DNA from: Aedoeadaptatus urinae
Lineage (GTDB): Bacteria; Bacillota; Clostridia; Tissierellales; Peptoniphilaceae
Assembly: GCF_900155585.1 (NCBI RefSeq)
Contig: NZ_LT707418.1
Location: 248,001-312,000, forward strand
Direction of reading: 5' to 3'
DNA: 64,000 nt
A model generated the notes under the pieces. The model was not told the DNA's origin and did no database searches. It saw only the letters and a program-made list of their open reading frames with translations. The translations under genes and the position numbers were made by a program. This document shows positions 1 to 8,159 of this stretch, in pieces. Within the stretch, counting starts at the first letter, position 1, and each line of letters begins with the position of its first letter.

Positions 1-165
1 GTCTTTGTCCACGATCAGCTCTTCAACATAGCCTTCGGCCATGACCTCATCGATAACCACGACGCCCTCTACTAAGAGGCGACCCGATTCCTTTCGCTGT
101 TTCTTATCTTTTAATTTTTTCCAGAATTTAAAGCGGCTGTTGTCCTTGGAATCAATGATCTTCAT
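1..165 (-). CDS. TrmH/SpoU-family RNA 2'-O-methyltransferase, N-terminal part
   Basis: The first 55 codons of a gene that runs off the left edge; the frame stays open to base 1. It begins at ATG 163-165 and overlaps the end of ktrA by 14 bases, which suggests translational coupling. The visible residues include KDKKQRKESGRLLVEG, followed by a helix and ELIVDKD. This resembles the small substrate-binding domain that precedes the SPOUT methyltransferase domain in TrmH-type enzymes, which methylate ribose 2'-OH groups in rRNA or tRNA. The catalytic knot domain lies outside the window, so the family call rests on the N-terminal pattern and on the common neighbourhood of ktr/infC/rplT genes with such a methyltransferase. 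Confidence 0.7.
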   Translation of the reverse strand, partial: MKIIDSKDNSRFKFWKKLKDKKQRKESGRLLVEGVVVIDEVMAEGYVEELIVDKD

Positions 166-820
166 CGACACGCTCGTTCTGAATTCCCTTTAAGTCGTCG
201 TCGCTTCCGAAGAAAATGACGATATCCTTTTTCTGCAAAATTTCTTCCGCAAAGTGACGCACCAACAAATCCGTCCCCCGTCGAATGGCGATGACATTGA
301 CGTGAAAGTCCCGACCGAGCTGCAGGTCGCGAATATTTTTTCCTACCCACTCCTCCGGAACCTCGTATTCGACGATGCCGTAATCGTCGGACAATTCGAA
401 GTAATCGGTGATTCCGTTGTCGGTCAATTGCTTCGCCAGGCGAACCCCCATGTCAATTTCCGGATAAATAATGGAGTGTGCGCCCAGTCGCTTTAAAATA
501 TGGCCGTAGCGCTTTGTCGGCGCCTTGGCGACGATAAGGGGGATGCCCGCTTCCACACAGGCGATGGTGGCCATAATGGCCGAATCCAAGCTGCTGCCGA
601 TGGCGATGACGGCGCAGTCGAAATTGCTCAGGCCCAAATCCTCAAAGAGATCCTCGTCCATTAGATCCGCCTGAATGGCCGTGGTGACATTTTCTGACAC
701 TGCCTTCACGCGCTCGGGATTTAAATCCACTGCCAAAACGTCGTTATGCATATTAAATAGGGTCTTTGCCACCGTCGAACCTAATCGACCGAGTCCAAAG
801 ACGATAAAACTTTTAACCAT
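152..820 (-). CDS. ktrA: KtrA-type K+ uptake regulatory subunit (RCK protein)
   Basis: Peripheral cytoplasmic gating subunit of a Ktr/Trk potassium channel, 222 aa, the usual KtrA size. Residues 1-130 form an RCK_N Rossmann domain with the dinucleotide loop G9-L-G11-R-L-G14 and the acidic end of strand 2 in AVDLNPE. Residues about 137-218 form an RCK_C (TrkA_C) domain. In the family, RCK_N binds ATP/ADP or NAD and RCK_C often binds cyclic di-AMP; the ligand here is not shown by the sequence. The start has a GGAGAG ribosome site. The gene lies 9 bases after ktrB, so pore and regulator are made from one transcript. Confidence 0.93.
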   Translation of the reverse strand: MVKSFIVFGLGRLGSTVAKTLFNMHNDVLAVDLNPERVKAVSENVTTAIQADLMDEDLFEDLGLSNFDCAVIAIGSSLDSAIMATIACVEAGIPLIVAKAPTKRYGHILKRLGAHSIIYPEIDMGVRLAKQLTDNGITDYFELSDDYGIVEYEVPEEWVGKNIRDLQLGRDFHVNVIAIRRGTDLLVRHFAEEILQKKDIVIFFGSDDDLKGIQNERVDEDH

Positions 821-829
821 GGCTCTCTC

Positions 830-2179
830 CTATCCCACGATAAATTTTCCTTCCGCATAGCGGAATTTACGTTTGTGCTCCCGATGAAACAGCCCCATGG
901 CGAAGGTCGTCGGGCCGACGCGTCCCAAGTACATGGTAAATGACAGAATCAGCTTCGAAGGATCCGTCAGCATTTCGGTAATGCCGCGGGTAACCCCCAC
1001 GGTGCCGAAGGCGGAAAATGTTTCATAGAGTACGTCTAAAAACTTTAACCTGCCGCCCTCAAACATAACTACGACGGCGGAAACGGTAAAAACCAAGGAC
1101 ACCCCGATGACGAACAGGGAGTAGGCCTTTCTCACCGTGTCTTTCCCTACGCGGCGGTGGAACAGATCCGTGTCATCGCTGCCTCGAAGGCTTGCCCAGG
1201 TGGCTGCCAGAACGATGGCGAAGGTGGTGGTCTTCAACCCCCCTGCCGTAGAGCCCGGCGAACCGCCGATAAACATATACAGCAAGCTTCCGAAGGCCGA
1301 AGGATCGGTTATGTCGCCCATATTCAGGGAATTAAAGCCCGCCGTTCGCAGAGTGGTGGATTGAAAAAATGCCGCTAGAATTTTTTCTGACATGGGCAAG
1401 GGCTTTAAGGTCAAGGCGTTGTTGAACTCAAAGACATAAAACATAATTGTTCCGGAAATCAACAGGGCGACGGTGGTGACGAACACCAATTTCGTGTGCG
1501 GGCTCAGGCGCTTATGCCGCCTGAAGCGCCACAGATCGGCATAGACGACGAAGCCCAGGCCGCCTAAGATAATCAGGACGGCGATGGTTAAGGTGACCAG
1601 AAAATCCCCCTGAAAGGATACGAGGGAATCGCCGAATAAATCGAAGCCCGCATTACAAAAGGCGCTGATGGCGTGGAAAAGCGAATAGGCGATTCCCGTT
1701 TTGACGCCGTAGACGGGCACCAGATGGCTCGCCAATAAAAGGGCCCCCGCGCCTTCTACCGCCAGGGTCAAAAGCGTGGCGAATTTTATGAGCCGCACCA
1801 GACCCGTCAAGCTGTCGGCATTTAATTGCTCGCGTATATACAGCCGACTGGTGAGGGAAATACGCTGACCCGTAAAAATAGAGATCCACATGATCATGGT
1901 CATGGTTCCCAAGCCGCCGATTTGTATGAGGCCGATGATGACGCATTTGCCGAATGCGGACCAGCCCGTGGCGGTGTTTCGTACGATCAAACCCGTGACG
2001 CAGGATGCCGATGTGGATGTAAATAAGGCATCCACGAAACCGGCGGAGTGATGATCCGCCGATGCCTGGGGCAACATGAGCAGCATCGTCCCCACGGCGA
2101 TTAAAACCAAAAATGAAATACCCAGCACGAAGGGCGGGTTATGGGAAATTTTTTTATGAAGACGATTGGGTAGTCTCAC
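830..2179 (-). CDS. ktrB: KtrB/TrkH-family potassium channel subunit
   Basis: Integral membrane pore of the K+ uptake system, 449 aa with about eight to ten hydrophobic segments, the KtrB size. Four pore-loop repeats are visible, each with the conserved selectivity glycine: SASCVTGLIV, SAFCNAGFDL, TLRTAGFNS and SAFGTVGVTRG. The start is GTG (2177-2179), chosen because AGGAG lies 6 bases upstream and no better start precedes it. It follows the rplT terminator with no clear promoter in the short gap, so expression may depend on read-through. Partner of the KtrA protein encoded 9 bases downstream. Confidence 0.94.
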   Translation of the reverse strand: MRLPNRLHKKISHNPPFVLGISFLVLIAVGTMLLMLPQASADHHSAGFVDALFTSTSASCVTGLIVRNTATGWSAFGKCVIIGLIQIGGLGTMTMIMWISIFTGQRISLTSRLYIREQLNADSLTGLVRLIKFATLLTLAVEGAGALLLASHLVPVYGVKTGIAYSLFHAISAFCNAGFDLFGDSLVSFQGDFLVTLTIAVLIILGGLGFVVYADLWRFRRHKRLSPHTKLVFVTTVALLISGTIMFYVFEFNNALTLKPLPMSEKILAAFFQSTTLRTAGFNSLNMGDITDPSAFGSLLYMFIGGSPGSTAGGLKTTTFAIVLAATWASLRGSDDTDLFHRRVGKDTVRKAYSLFVIGVSLVFTVSAVVVMFEGGRLKFLDVLYETFSAFGTVGVTRGITEMLTDPSKLILSFTMYLGRVGPTTFAMGLFHREHKRKFRYAEGKFIVG

Positions 2180-2193
2180 GATTTTCTCCTGTC

Positions 2194-2231
2194 AATAAAA
2201 ACACCCTATAGGGAGTGTCCCTATAGGGTGT
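2194..2231 (-). terminator. Rho-independent terminator of the infC-rpmI-rplT operon
   Basis: Perfect 13-bp inverted repeat (2201-2213 with 2219-2231, 5-base loop), followed on the minus strand by TTTTATT. It begins a few bases after the rplT stop codon and separates the ribosomal operon from ktrB. Confidence 0.92.
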
Positions 2232-2236
2232 AGCGC

Positions 2237-2587
2237 TTATTCTCCCTTAGCTACTTGAACGAGTTGTGCAAATGCTTCCGGGTCGTGAATAGCCAATTCG
2301 GAAAGAACCTTGCGGTTAATGTCCACGTTGGCTTTTTTCAATCCACTGATAAAGCGGCTGTAGCTCATGCCGTTTAAGCGAGCGGCAGCGTTGATTCTCG
2401 TAATCCAAAGCTTACGGAAATCTCTTTTTCTTTGCTTTCTGCCGGCAAAGGAGTAGCTCATGGAGCGCATAACCGCTTGGTTAGCTACACGGAATAATTT
2501 CGATTTTGCTCCGAAATAACCCTTTGCTTGTTTTAAAACTTTTTTATGACGACGCTTTGCGTTGATACCTCTTTTTACTCTAGCCAT
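2237..2587 (-). CDS. rplT: 50S ribosomal protein L20
   Basis: Early-assembly 23S rRNA-binding protein, 116 aa (normal bacterial length). The very basic N-terminus [19 protein letters not shown] and the [16 protein letters not shown] segment are diagnostic. In B. subtilis and E. coli L20 also represses its own operon by binding the mRNA; a leader structure is present upstream of infC here. Last gene of infC-rpmI-rplT, 15 bases after rpmI, with a GAGGT ribosome site before ATG. Confidence 0.98.
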   Translation of the reverse strand: MARVKRGINAKRRHKKVLKQAKGYFGAKSKLFRVANQAVMRSMSYSFAGRKQRKRDFRKLWITRINAAARLNGMSYSRFISGLKKANVDINRKVLSELAIHDPEAFAQLVQVAKGE

Positions 2588-2602
2588 GTCTTACCTCCCC
2601 GA

Positions 2603-2794
2603 TTACGGAATCATGGTGTCGATGCGACGTACATCGGCCTTGGAAACCAGCGATCCCTGGCGCAAGTTGCGCGTTCTCTTTGCCGTTTTCTTACCCGTTA
2701 AGTGACCCTTATAGGCTTTGAATCTTCTTAATTTGCCGGTTCCCGTTCTCGTGAAACGCTTTGCGGAACCTCTATGCGTTTTCATTTTACCCAT
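2603..2794 (-). CDS. rpmI: 50S ribosomal protein L35
   Basis: Small basic large-subunit protein, 63 aa, the usual length. It begins MGKMKTHRGSAKRFTRTGTGK, one residue longer than the MPKMKTH form. Middle gene of the infC-rpmI-rplT operon, 10 bases after the infC stop, with a strong GGAGG ribosome site. Identity is secure from the N-terminal pattern and the operon. Confidence 0.97.
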   Translation of the reverse strand: MGKMKTHRGSAKRFTRTGTGKLRRFKAYKGHLTGKKTAKRTRNLRQGSLVSKADVRRIDTMIP

Positions 2795-2804
2795 TGTATT
2801 CCTC

Positions 2805-3320
2805 CTACTTGTTCTCAGACTTCGAGCGGAAAAACATGACCATGCTTCTGCCTTCCATCTTCGGTTTCTTGTCTACTTCCCCGTATTCCGAGACGAGTTC
2901 CGTAAATTCATCCAAGACTTCGCGACCGATTTCTGTGTGACCCATTTCTCTGCCGCGGAAACGAACGGAAACCTTTAAACGGTTGCCGTCTTTTAAGAAA
3001 TCATTGGCTTTATTGGCCTTGGTGTTTAAATCGTGGGTCTCGATTTTCGGCGTCAGGCGCAATTCCTTTACCGTGATGGTCTTTTGTTTCTTCTTCGATT
3101 CCTTTTCCTTCTTCATCATATCGTAACGATATTTTCCGTAGTCGAGGACGCGACAGACCGGCGGCTTTGCGTTTGGCGAAATATTGACGAGATCCAATTT
3201 AAATTCGTCAGCAATAGCTCTTGCTTTTTCAATGGATACAATACCTAACTGTTCTCCTTGCGGATCGATTAAGCGCACCTCTTTTGCGCGGATTTCTCCA
3301 TTGATTTGAATTTCCTTAAT
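2805..3320 (-). CDS. infC: Translation initiation factor IF-3, ATT start codon
   Basis: IF-3 binds the 30S subunit, blocks premature 50S joining and checks start-codon pairing. The encoded protein is 171 aa with the IF3_N motif VRLIDPQGEQLG near the start and the C-terminal domain ending GRSMVMFF. The predicted start is ATT at 3318-3320: GGAGGTG lies 7 bases upstream, the homologous N-terminus (KEIQINGEIRAKEVR) begins exactly there, and no ATG, GTG or TTG is close. ATT starts are a known feature of infC genes and let IF-3 repress its own synthesis. An open frame extends upstream to 3386 but reads through the leader hairpin and is unlikely to be translated. Confidence 0.95.
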   Translation of the reverse strand: MKEIQINGEIRAKEVRLIDPQGEQLGIVSIEKARAIADEFKLDLVNISPNAKPPVCRVLDYGKYRYDMMKKEKESKKKQKTITVKELRLTPKIETHDLNTKANKANDFLKDGNRLKVSVRFRGREMGHTEIGREVLDEFTELVSEYGEVDKKPKMEGRSMVMFFRSKSENK

Positions 3321-3342
3321 GACTAAACACCTCCATAGGCAA

Positions 3343-3369
3343 CAAAAAAGCGGGTACACAAAGACCCGC
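3343..3369 (-). promoter_or_regulatory. infC leader hairpin with U tract (probable attenuator)
   Basis: In the untranslated leader of infC-rpmI-rplT, GCGGGT (3364-3369 on the coding strand) pairs with ACCCGC (3350-3355) and is followed by TTTTTTGTT, a rho-independent terminator about 25 bases before the infC start codon. A second hairpin, ACCTTA/TAAGGT, lies just upstream at 3388-3410. A terminator inside a leader that also carries a promoter fits transcription attenuation, as known for infC leaders of Bacillus. The signal sensed (L20, IF-3 or other) is not visible. Confidence 0.75.
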
Positions 3370-3440
3370 CCATAAAACTGGAACATAACCTTAAAACATT
3401 GTCGTAAGGTGAGAAGCGGACTTCTTCTTCATGCTCGATT

Positions 3441-3469
3441 AGTATATCAAAGGCAATCGGCTCTGTCAA
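3441..3469 (-). promoter_or_regulatory. Sigma-A promoter of infC-rpmI-rplT
   Basis: On the minus strand, TTGACA (3464-3469), a 17-base spacer and TATACT (3441-3446): a near-consensus vegetative promoter between udk and infC, giving a leader of about 115 bases. Confidence 0.88.
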
Positions 3470-3470
3470 G

Positions 3471-4097
3471 CTATTTCTCCATGCCTGCCAGAATATGATT
3501 CAGCTTTGTTTGAATTAAATCCACCGCCACCTTGTTGTGGCCGCCTTCGGGAACGATAATATCGGCATAGCGCTTCGACGGCTCCACAAATTGAAGATGG
3601 GCCGGGCGCACCGTAGCCATGTATTGATCGATGACCGAATCCAAACTGCGGGCACGCTCCTTCATGTCTCGCTTGATGCGGCGCAAAATACGCACGTCGC
3701 TGTCCGTGTCCACAAAAATTTTCATGTCCAACAGATCCAAAACCCTCGGCTCGGAGAATAGGAGAATCCCTTCGATTAAAACAATTTCCTTCGGCTCCAG
3801 GTGAATCGTTGCTTTTTTGCGATTGTGCACGGAGAAATCGTACTCGGGCATGTCCACGCTCTTGCCCGCCTTCAGTTCCTTTAAGTGCTCGATGAACAGA
3901 TCGTTGTCGAAGGCGAAGGGGTGGTCGTAATTGGTCTTAATTCGCTCCTCAAAGGACAAATGGCTTTGGTCCTTGTAGTAATTGTCCTGCCGAATCACGG
4001 TGCAGCGCGCATCGCCGGTGTTTATTAAAAGCTGTTCGGTGACGGTACTCTTGCCGCTTCCGGAGCCGCCGCAAATGCCGATTAGAATAGGTGTCAT
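3471..4097 (-). CDS. udk: Uridine kinase
   Basis: Phosphorylates uridine or cytidine to UMP or CMP in pyrimidine salvage; cytoplasmic. 208 aa, matching bacterial Udk. P-loop GGSGSGKST near the N-terminus, the DNYYKDQ substrate motif and YDHPFAFD are visible. The chosen start MTPILIGICGG (ATG 4095-4097) overlaps the trhP stop as ATGA; a longer frame upstream is only overlap with trhP. The order trmR-trhP-udk is the same as yrrM-yrrN/O-udk of B. subtilis. Confidence 0.96.
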   Translation of the reverse strand: MTPILIGICGGSGSGKSTVTEQLLINTGDARCTVIRQDNYYKDQSHLSFEERIKTNYDHPFAFDNDLFIEHLKELKAGKSVDMPEYDFSVHNRKKATIHLEPKEIVLIEGILLFSEPRVLDLLDMKIFVDTDSDVRILRRIKRDMKERARSLDSVIDQYMATVRPAHLQFVEPSKRYADIIVPEGGHNKVAVDLIQTKLNHILAGMEK

Positions 4098-5317
4098 CCC
4101 TCTACCTTCTTTCGAATCATGTCCTTCGCCTTCACCGGACGAGGTACGGGAGCCGTAAAGATCTGCCGCGCCTTGTTGGCGACGTCGATGGACCGGCCGT
4201 CTTCGTCGATCATTTCTTCGATGGTCCAATTGAAAAAGTCTTTTCCCGGGCCGAACACCTCCACCTCGTCGCCGACGAAGAGGCGGTTTCGCTGCTCGAT
4301 GGTCGCACGCTTCGACTCGGGATCGTAATCCAGCACCACACCGACGAAGTCGTAATCCTTAATGTACGTGACGGAATCGCTGATGCCTTCCGGCCCTTTG
4401 GCCTCGGAATAATAAAAGCCCGTGGTGAAATCCCGGTGGGATACTTTTTTTATTTCCTCCAGCCAACGGGGATCGTAGACGAAGTGCTCGGGATCGTCGT
4501 AGTAGGCGTCGATGGCCATGCGATAGGCTCGAATCACCGTCGCCAGATAATAGGCGCTCTTGACCCGCCCTTCGATTTTCAAGGAGCGAATGCCGGCGCC
4601 GATTAAATCGTCCATGTGCTCGATCATACACAGGTCCTTGGAGTTTAAAATAAAGCTGCCTTCCTCCGTGGAATCGATGGGAAAGTATTCCCCGGGCCGG
4701 TGCTCTTCCACCAGATGGTATTTGTAGCGACAGGGCTGGGCGCAGTCCCCTTGATTGGCATCTCTGCCCGTCATGTAGTTGCTCATGAGGCAGCGGCCGC
4801 TGTAGCTCATGCACATGGCGCCGTGGACGAAGGTTTCGATTTCGATATCGTCCACCTCTTCTCGAATGCTCCGTATTTCATCCAAGGTAAGCTCCCGTGC
4901 GAGCACCACGCGCTCGGCACCGAGATCGCGCCAGAAGCGCACCGTGTCGCTGTTGGTCAGACTACCCTGGGTGCTCATGTGAATGGGTATAGACGATGCC
5001 TTCTTCACCCGCATAAACATGCCGGGATCGGCGACGATGACCGCATCTACCCCTGCATCCTCCAGCACCCGGACGTACTCCTCCAGGCCGCCGAAGTCCT
5101 TGTCGTGGGGAATAATATTTAAGGTCACGTGGACCTTTTTCCCTCGTTCGTGGGCGTAGGCCACGCCTTCTTTTATTTTTTCTAAAGAAAAGTTTTTCGA
5201 CGCCTTTCTCAGGCCAAAGGCTTCTCCGCCTAAGTACACGGCATCGGCGCCGTAGTCGATGGCGGTTTTTAATTTTTCCAAATCGCCGGCCGGTGCCAAA
5301 AGTTCTACTCTATCCAT
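4094..5317 (-). CDS. trhP: Peptidase-U32-family tRNA hydroxylation protein TrhP
   Basis: 407 aa U32-family protein, in the size range of YrrO/TrhP. TIM-barrel start ELLAPAGDLEKLKTAIDYGADAVYLGG in outline, then the family signature with clustered cysteines (GAMCMSYSGRCLMSNY, then GDCAQPCR) expected to hold an iron-sulfur cluster, and a C-terminal beta domain with RLFVGDEVEVFGPG. Known TrhP proteins perform prephenate-dependent 5-hydroxylation of tRNA uridine-34, the first step of mo5U. The next upstream gene encodes the matching methyltransferase TrmR (8-base overlap). B. subtilis has two such proteins, here one. The functional call is from family and neighbourhood. Confidence 0.85.
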   Translation of the reverse strand: MDRVELLAPAGDLEKLKTAIDYGADAVYLGGEAFGLRKASKNFSLEKIKEGVAYAHERGKKVHVTLNIIPHDKDFGGLEEYVRVLEDAGVDAVIVADPGMFMRVKKASSIPIHMSTQGSLTNSDTVRFWRDLGAERVVLARELTLDEIRSIREEVDDIEIETFVHGAMCMSYSGRCLMSNYMTGRDANQGDCAQPCRYKYHLVEEHRPGEYFPIDSTEEGSFILNSKDLCMIEHMDDLIGAGIRSLKIEGRVKSAYYLATVIRAYRMAIDAYYDDPEHFVYDPRWLEEIKKVSHRDFTTGFYYSEAKGPEGISDSVTYIKDYDFVGVVLDYDPESKRATIEQRNRLFVGDEVEVFGPGKDFFNWTIEEMIDEDGRSIDVANKARQIFTAPVPRPVKAKDMIRKKVEG

Positions 5318-5954
5318 CCAATCTCCTTACTAGCAAAAGCCCGTCGCCTATGGGCAGTACCGTGGCCGATAAATTGTCCGCCCGAAGCACCTTATGCAGC
5401 ATGTGCTTCAGCCGCTTCACAATCGTAATTTTTCGACGCTTAAATAATTGTTTCGACGCCAACATGCCGTGAAAGAGCACATTGTCCATGACGATGACGC
5501 CGCCGGGTGCTAATCGGCAGAGACATTCCTTGAGAAAAATTTCGTACTGCCCCTTGGCCGCGTCGATAAAAATAAAATCGTAAAAGCCCTCGTCCCTTTG
5601 GATAAAATCTCGTCCGTCGCCGACGATAAGGTGAATCCTCTCTTCCAAATGCTGGTTTTGAAAGTGGGTCCGGGCGTTAATGGCCCGGTCGGGATCCAAC
5701 TCCACCGTGGTGATTTCCGCATCGTCTACGGCCCTTGCCATAAGGGATGCGGAATAGCCGACGGCCGTTCCCAGCTCCAGGATTTTCTTCGGCGCCAAAA
5801 GGGGCAGGAAAAATTGCAAAAAGTTTTCCACCTGCCGATCGACGATGGGAATGCCTTCGTCTTCGGCAAAGGCGCGCAGCTCCCCAAGATAGCCAACCTG
5901 CTCCGGGAAAAGCCGGGCCAAATAGTCTTCGATAAAAGGTTCCGTAATATGCAT
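5310..5954 (-). CDS. trmR: tRNA 5-hydroxyuridine methyltransferase (YrrM family)
   Basis: SAM-dependent O-methyltransferase of 214 aa (COMT-like fold). Motif I ILELGTAVGYSASLMA, an acidic loop TTVELDPD, and FIFIDAAKGQYEIFL and GGVIVMDNVLFHG are clear. In B. subtilis TrmR makes mo5U34 from ho5U34, and the partner hydroxylase trhP follows with an 8-base overlap. The ATG at 5952-5954 fits the family N-terminus, but no Shine-Dalgarno site precedes it: the sequence immediately upstream is the U tract of the rnj terminator hairpin. Expression may need read-through or an internal promoter. Confidence 0.87.
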   Translation of the reverse strand: MHITEPFIEDYLARLFPEQVGYLGELRAFAEDEGIPIVDRQVENFLQFFLPLLAPKKILELGTAVGYSASLMARAVDDAEITTVELDPDRAINARTHFQNQHLEERIHLIVGDGRDFIQRDEGFYDFIFIDAAKGQYEIFLKECLCRLAPGGVIVMDNVLFHGMLASKQLFKRRKITIVKRLKHMLHKVLRADNLSATVLPIGDGLLLVRRLDG

Positions 5955-5957
5955 GAG

Positions 5958-5979
5958 AAAAAAGCCGGCTAAACCGGCT
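5958..5979 (-). terminator. Short rho-independent terminator after rnj
   Basis: AGCCGG/CCGGCT 6-bp stem (5963-5968 with 5974-5979), 5-base loop, then TTTTTT on the minus strand. It sits wholly between the rnj stop and the trmR start, ending 3 bases before the trmR ATG. Confidence 0.7.
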
Positions 5980-5980
5980 A

Positions 5981-7651
5981 TTAAATATCCATAATGATCG
6001 GAAGGATCATGGGATTTCTTCTCGTCTTCTTAAAGATGAAGTTTCTTAAATCGTCGCGAATTTGTGATTTAATCGAAGACCAGTCCTTGATGTTTTGTTT
6101 TTTGCAGCTTTCAACGGCTTTCAATACCACATCGCGCACCTCGTTCATGAGATCCGTGGATTCGCGGACGTAAACAAAGCCTCTGGAAATAATATCCGGA
6201 CCGGAAACCATTTGGCCGGTCTTTTTGTTCATGGCGATAATGGCAATGATCATGCCATCTTCTGAAAGATGCTTTCTGTCGCGAAGCACGATGTTACCCA
6301 CATCGCCGATGCCCAAGCCGTCGATTAAAACCTGGCCCGCTTCCACATCCTTCACGCGATGGGCTTCCGTCTTGGTCATTTCCAAGCAGGCGCCGTTTTC
6401 CATCAGGAAGATGTTGTTCTTCGGCACGCCCATTTTTTGTGCCACTTCCGCATGCTTAAGCAAGTGCTTGACTTCCCCGTGGACAGGAATAAAGAATTTC
6501 GGCTTCAAAAGACTCAAAAGCATTTTGTGCTCTTCCTGATAGGCGTGACCGGAGACGTGAATTTCCGACAGGGATTCGTAAACCACTCGAACGCCTTTTT
6601 CCAAGAGATGGTTGATAACGGTGTTGACGGCGCTTTCATTTCCCGGAATCGGGTGGGCCGACAGGATAATGACGTCGTCTTTCGTCAGCTGAATGCGCTT
6701 GTGCTCTCCGGTGGAGATACGAGTCATGGCGCTCATGGGCTCCCCTTGGCTGCCTGTGGTAATCAGGACCAGTTGCTTGGGATTGTACTTGTCCATGTCC
6801 TTAATATCCACGATGGTGTTGGGACGGACCTTTAAATAGCCCAGGTTTTCCGCAATGCCCATGACGTTCAGCATGCTGCGTCCGCTTAAAACGACTTTAC
6901 GATTGTATCGCTCCGCCGCCGTAATGATCTGTTGAATACGATAGACATTGGAGGCAAAGGTGGCGATAATGATGCGGTTGTTGCGCATGAGGGCGAAGAG
7001 TCGATCGAAGGTGGCGCCGACTTTCCGCTCGCTCATGGAAAAGCCCTCGCGAAGGACGTTGGTCGATTCGCTGAACAGGGCCAGGACGCCGCGATTGCCG
7101 ATTTCAGCCAAGCGATTTAAGTCGATGGGATCGCCTGAGATCGGCGTGAAGTCGACCTTAAAGTCGCCGGAGTGGACCAACACGCCCAGGGGCGTGGTAA
7201 TGGCCAAAGCCGCCGCATCGGGTATGGAGTGATTGACTTGCACCCATTCCACCTCAAAGAACTTGCCGATTTTTACCGGCTGCTTGTAGCTGACAGTGAT
7301 CATCTTGGTCGAGCGCAAGAGGCGGTGTTCTTTTAATTTGTTTTCCAACAGAGCCAAGGTCAACTTCGTTCCGTAGACGGGCACGTTGATTTGCTTCAAC
7401 ACATAGGGCACGGCGCCGATATGGTCTTCGTGACCGTGGGTAATGACGATGCCTTTGATCTTATGCTTGTTCTGAATCAAATATTGGATGTCGGGAATGA
7501 CGATGTCGATTCCCGACATGTCGTCTTCGGGAAAGGTCATGCCGCAATCGACGACGATGAGCTCGTCCTTGTATTCGATAACGGTCATATTCTTCCCGAC
7601 TTCGCGCAGTCCCCCGAGGGGAATAATGCGAAGCTTTTGTTTACTTTTCAT
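5981..7651 (-). CDS. rnj: Ribonuclease J
   Basis: 556 aa metallo-beta-lactamase/beta-CASP RNase with 5'-3' exo- and endonuclease activity in mRNA turnover and rRNA maturation. Metal ligands are visible in THGHEDHIGA; further signatures are VHSGDFKVDFTP, LFSESTNV, STGSQGEP-type TTGSQGEPMSAM and FIPVHGEVKH. The start ATG is downstream of GGAG and overlaps the end of the Fur-family gene by 11 bases. Only one J-type gene is visible in the window; whether it is the J1 or J2 type cannot be told. Confidence 0.95.
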   Translation of the reverse strand: MKSKQKLRIIPLGGLREVGKNMTVIEYKDELIVVDCGMTFPEDDMSGIDIVIPDIQYLIQNKHKIKGIVITHGHEDHIGAVPYVLKQINVPVYGTKLTLALLENKLKEHRLLRSTKMITVSYKQPVKIGKFFEVEWVQVNHSIPDAAALAITTPLGVLVHSGDFKVDFTPISGDPIDLNRLAEIGNRGVLALFSESTNVLREGFSMSERKVGATFDRLFALMRNNRIIIATFASNVYRIQQIITAAERYNRKVVLSGRSMLNVMGIAENLGYLKVRPNTIVDIKDMDKYNPKQLVLITTGSQGEPMSAMTRISTGEHKRIQLTKDDVIILSAHPIPGNESAVNTVINHLLEKGVRVVYESLSEIHVSGHAYQEEHKMLLSLLKPKFFIPVHGEVKHLLKHAEVAQKMGVPKNNIFLMENGACLEMTKTEAHRVKDVEAGQVLIDGLGIGDVGNIVLRDRKHLSEDGMIIAIIAMNKKTGQMVSGPDIISRGFVYVRESTDLMNEVRDVVLKAVESCKKQNIKDWSSIKSQIRDDLRNFIFKKTRRNPMILPIIMDI

Positions 7652-8096
7652 TCGCTTCTCCTTCTAATTTCCGGCTGCACTTTTCACATATGCCGTAGAA
7701 CTTTAAATTATGATCGGTGATGTGAAAGTGCACGCTTCGTTCTATTTCATCTTCTAAATCATCTAATAAATCCATGTTGACTTCCGTAATTTCGTGGCAA
7801 ACATTACAGACCAGGTGATGGTGTTTGTGCTTTTCATCCTCGATACGTCGTTCGTAACGGGTCGTGCCATCTTCAAAGGTCAGGGCCGTTAAAAAGCCGA
7901 TGGAATCCAACAGGCTGACGGCGCGATACACCGTCGCAATCCCGATTTCGGGCATTTTTTTTGCAGCGTAATGAAAGACCTCTTCCGTGGTCATGTGTTC
8001 GCCCTCGCGTTCGGCAAAAACCTCCATCACCACTTGACGTTGTCTCGTAAACTTATAACCTTTGCTTTGTAAAAATTCTTTGAATGTATTGTCCAT
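7641..8096 (-). CDS. Fur-family metal- or peroxide-responsive repressor
   Basis: 151 aa DNA-binding repressor. A winged-helix N-terminus (KFTRQRQVVMEVF, then IGIATVYRAVSLLDSIG) is followed by a dimerisation domain with HKHHHLVCNVCHEI and a C-terminal CEKC pair, the structural zinc Cys4 site. The chosen start MDNTFKEF (8094-8096) has AGGTGG about 6 bases upstream; an in-frame start 8 codons earlier lacks a better site. Fur, PerR and Zur cannot be separated safely from sequence alone. It overlaps rnj, so the two are probably cotranscribed. Confidence 0.9.
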   Translation of the reverse strand: MDNTFKEFLQSKGYKFTRQRQVVMEVFAEREGEHMTTEEVFHYAAKKMPEIGIATVYRAVSLLDSIGFLTALTFEDGTTRYERRIEDEKHKHHHLVCNVCHEITEVNMDLLDDLEDEIERSVHFHITDHNLKFYGICEKCSRKLEGEANEK

Positions 8097-8159
8097 GGAG
8101 CACCACCTATATTCATCCATATCGTCCGTTTGCTACAAAAGGGCCGAAAGAAACAGCGA

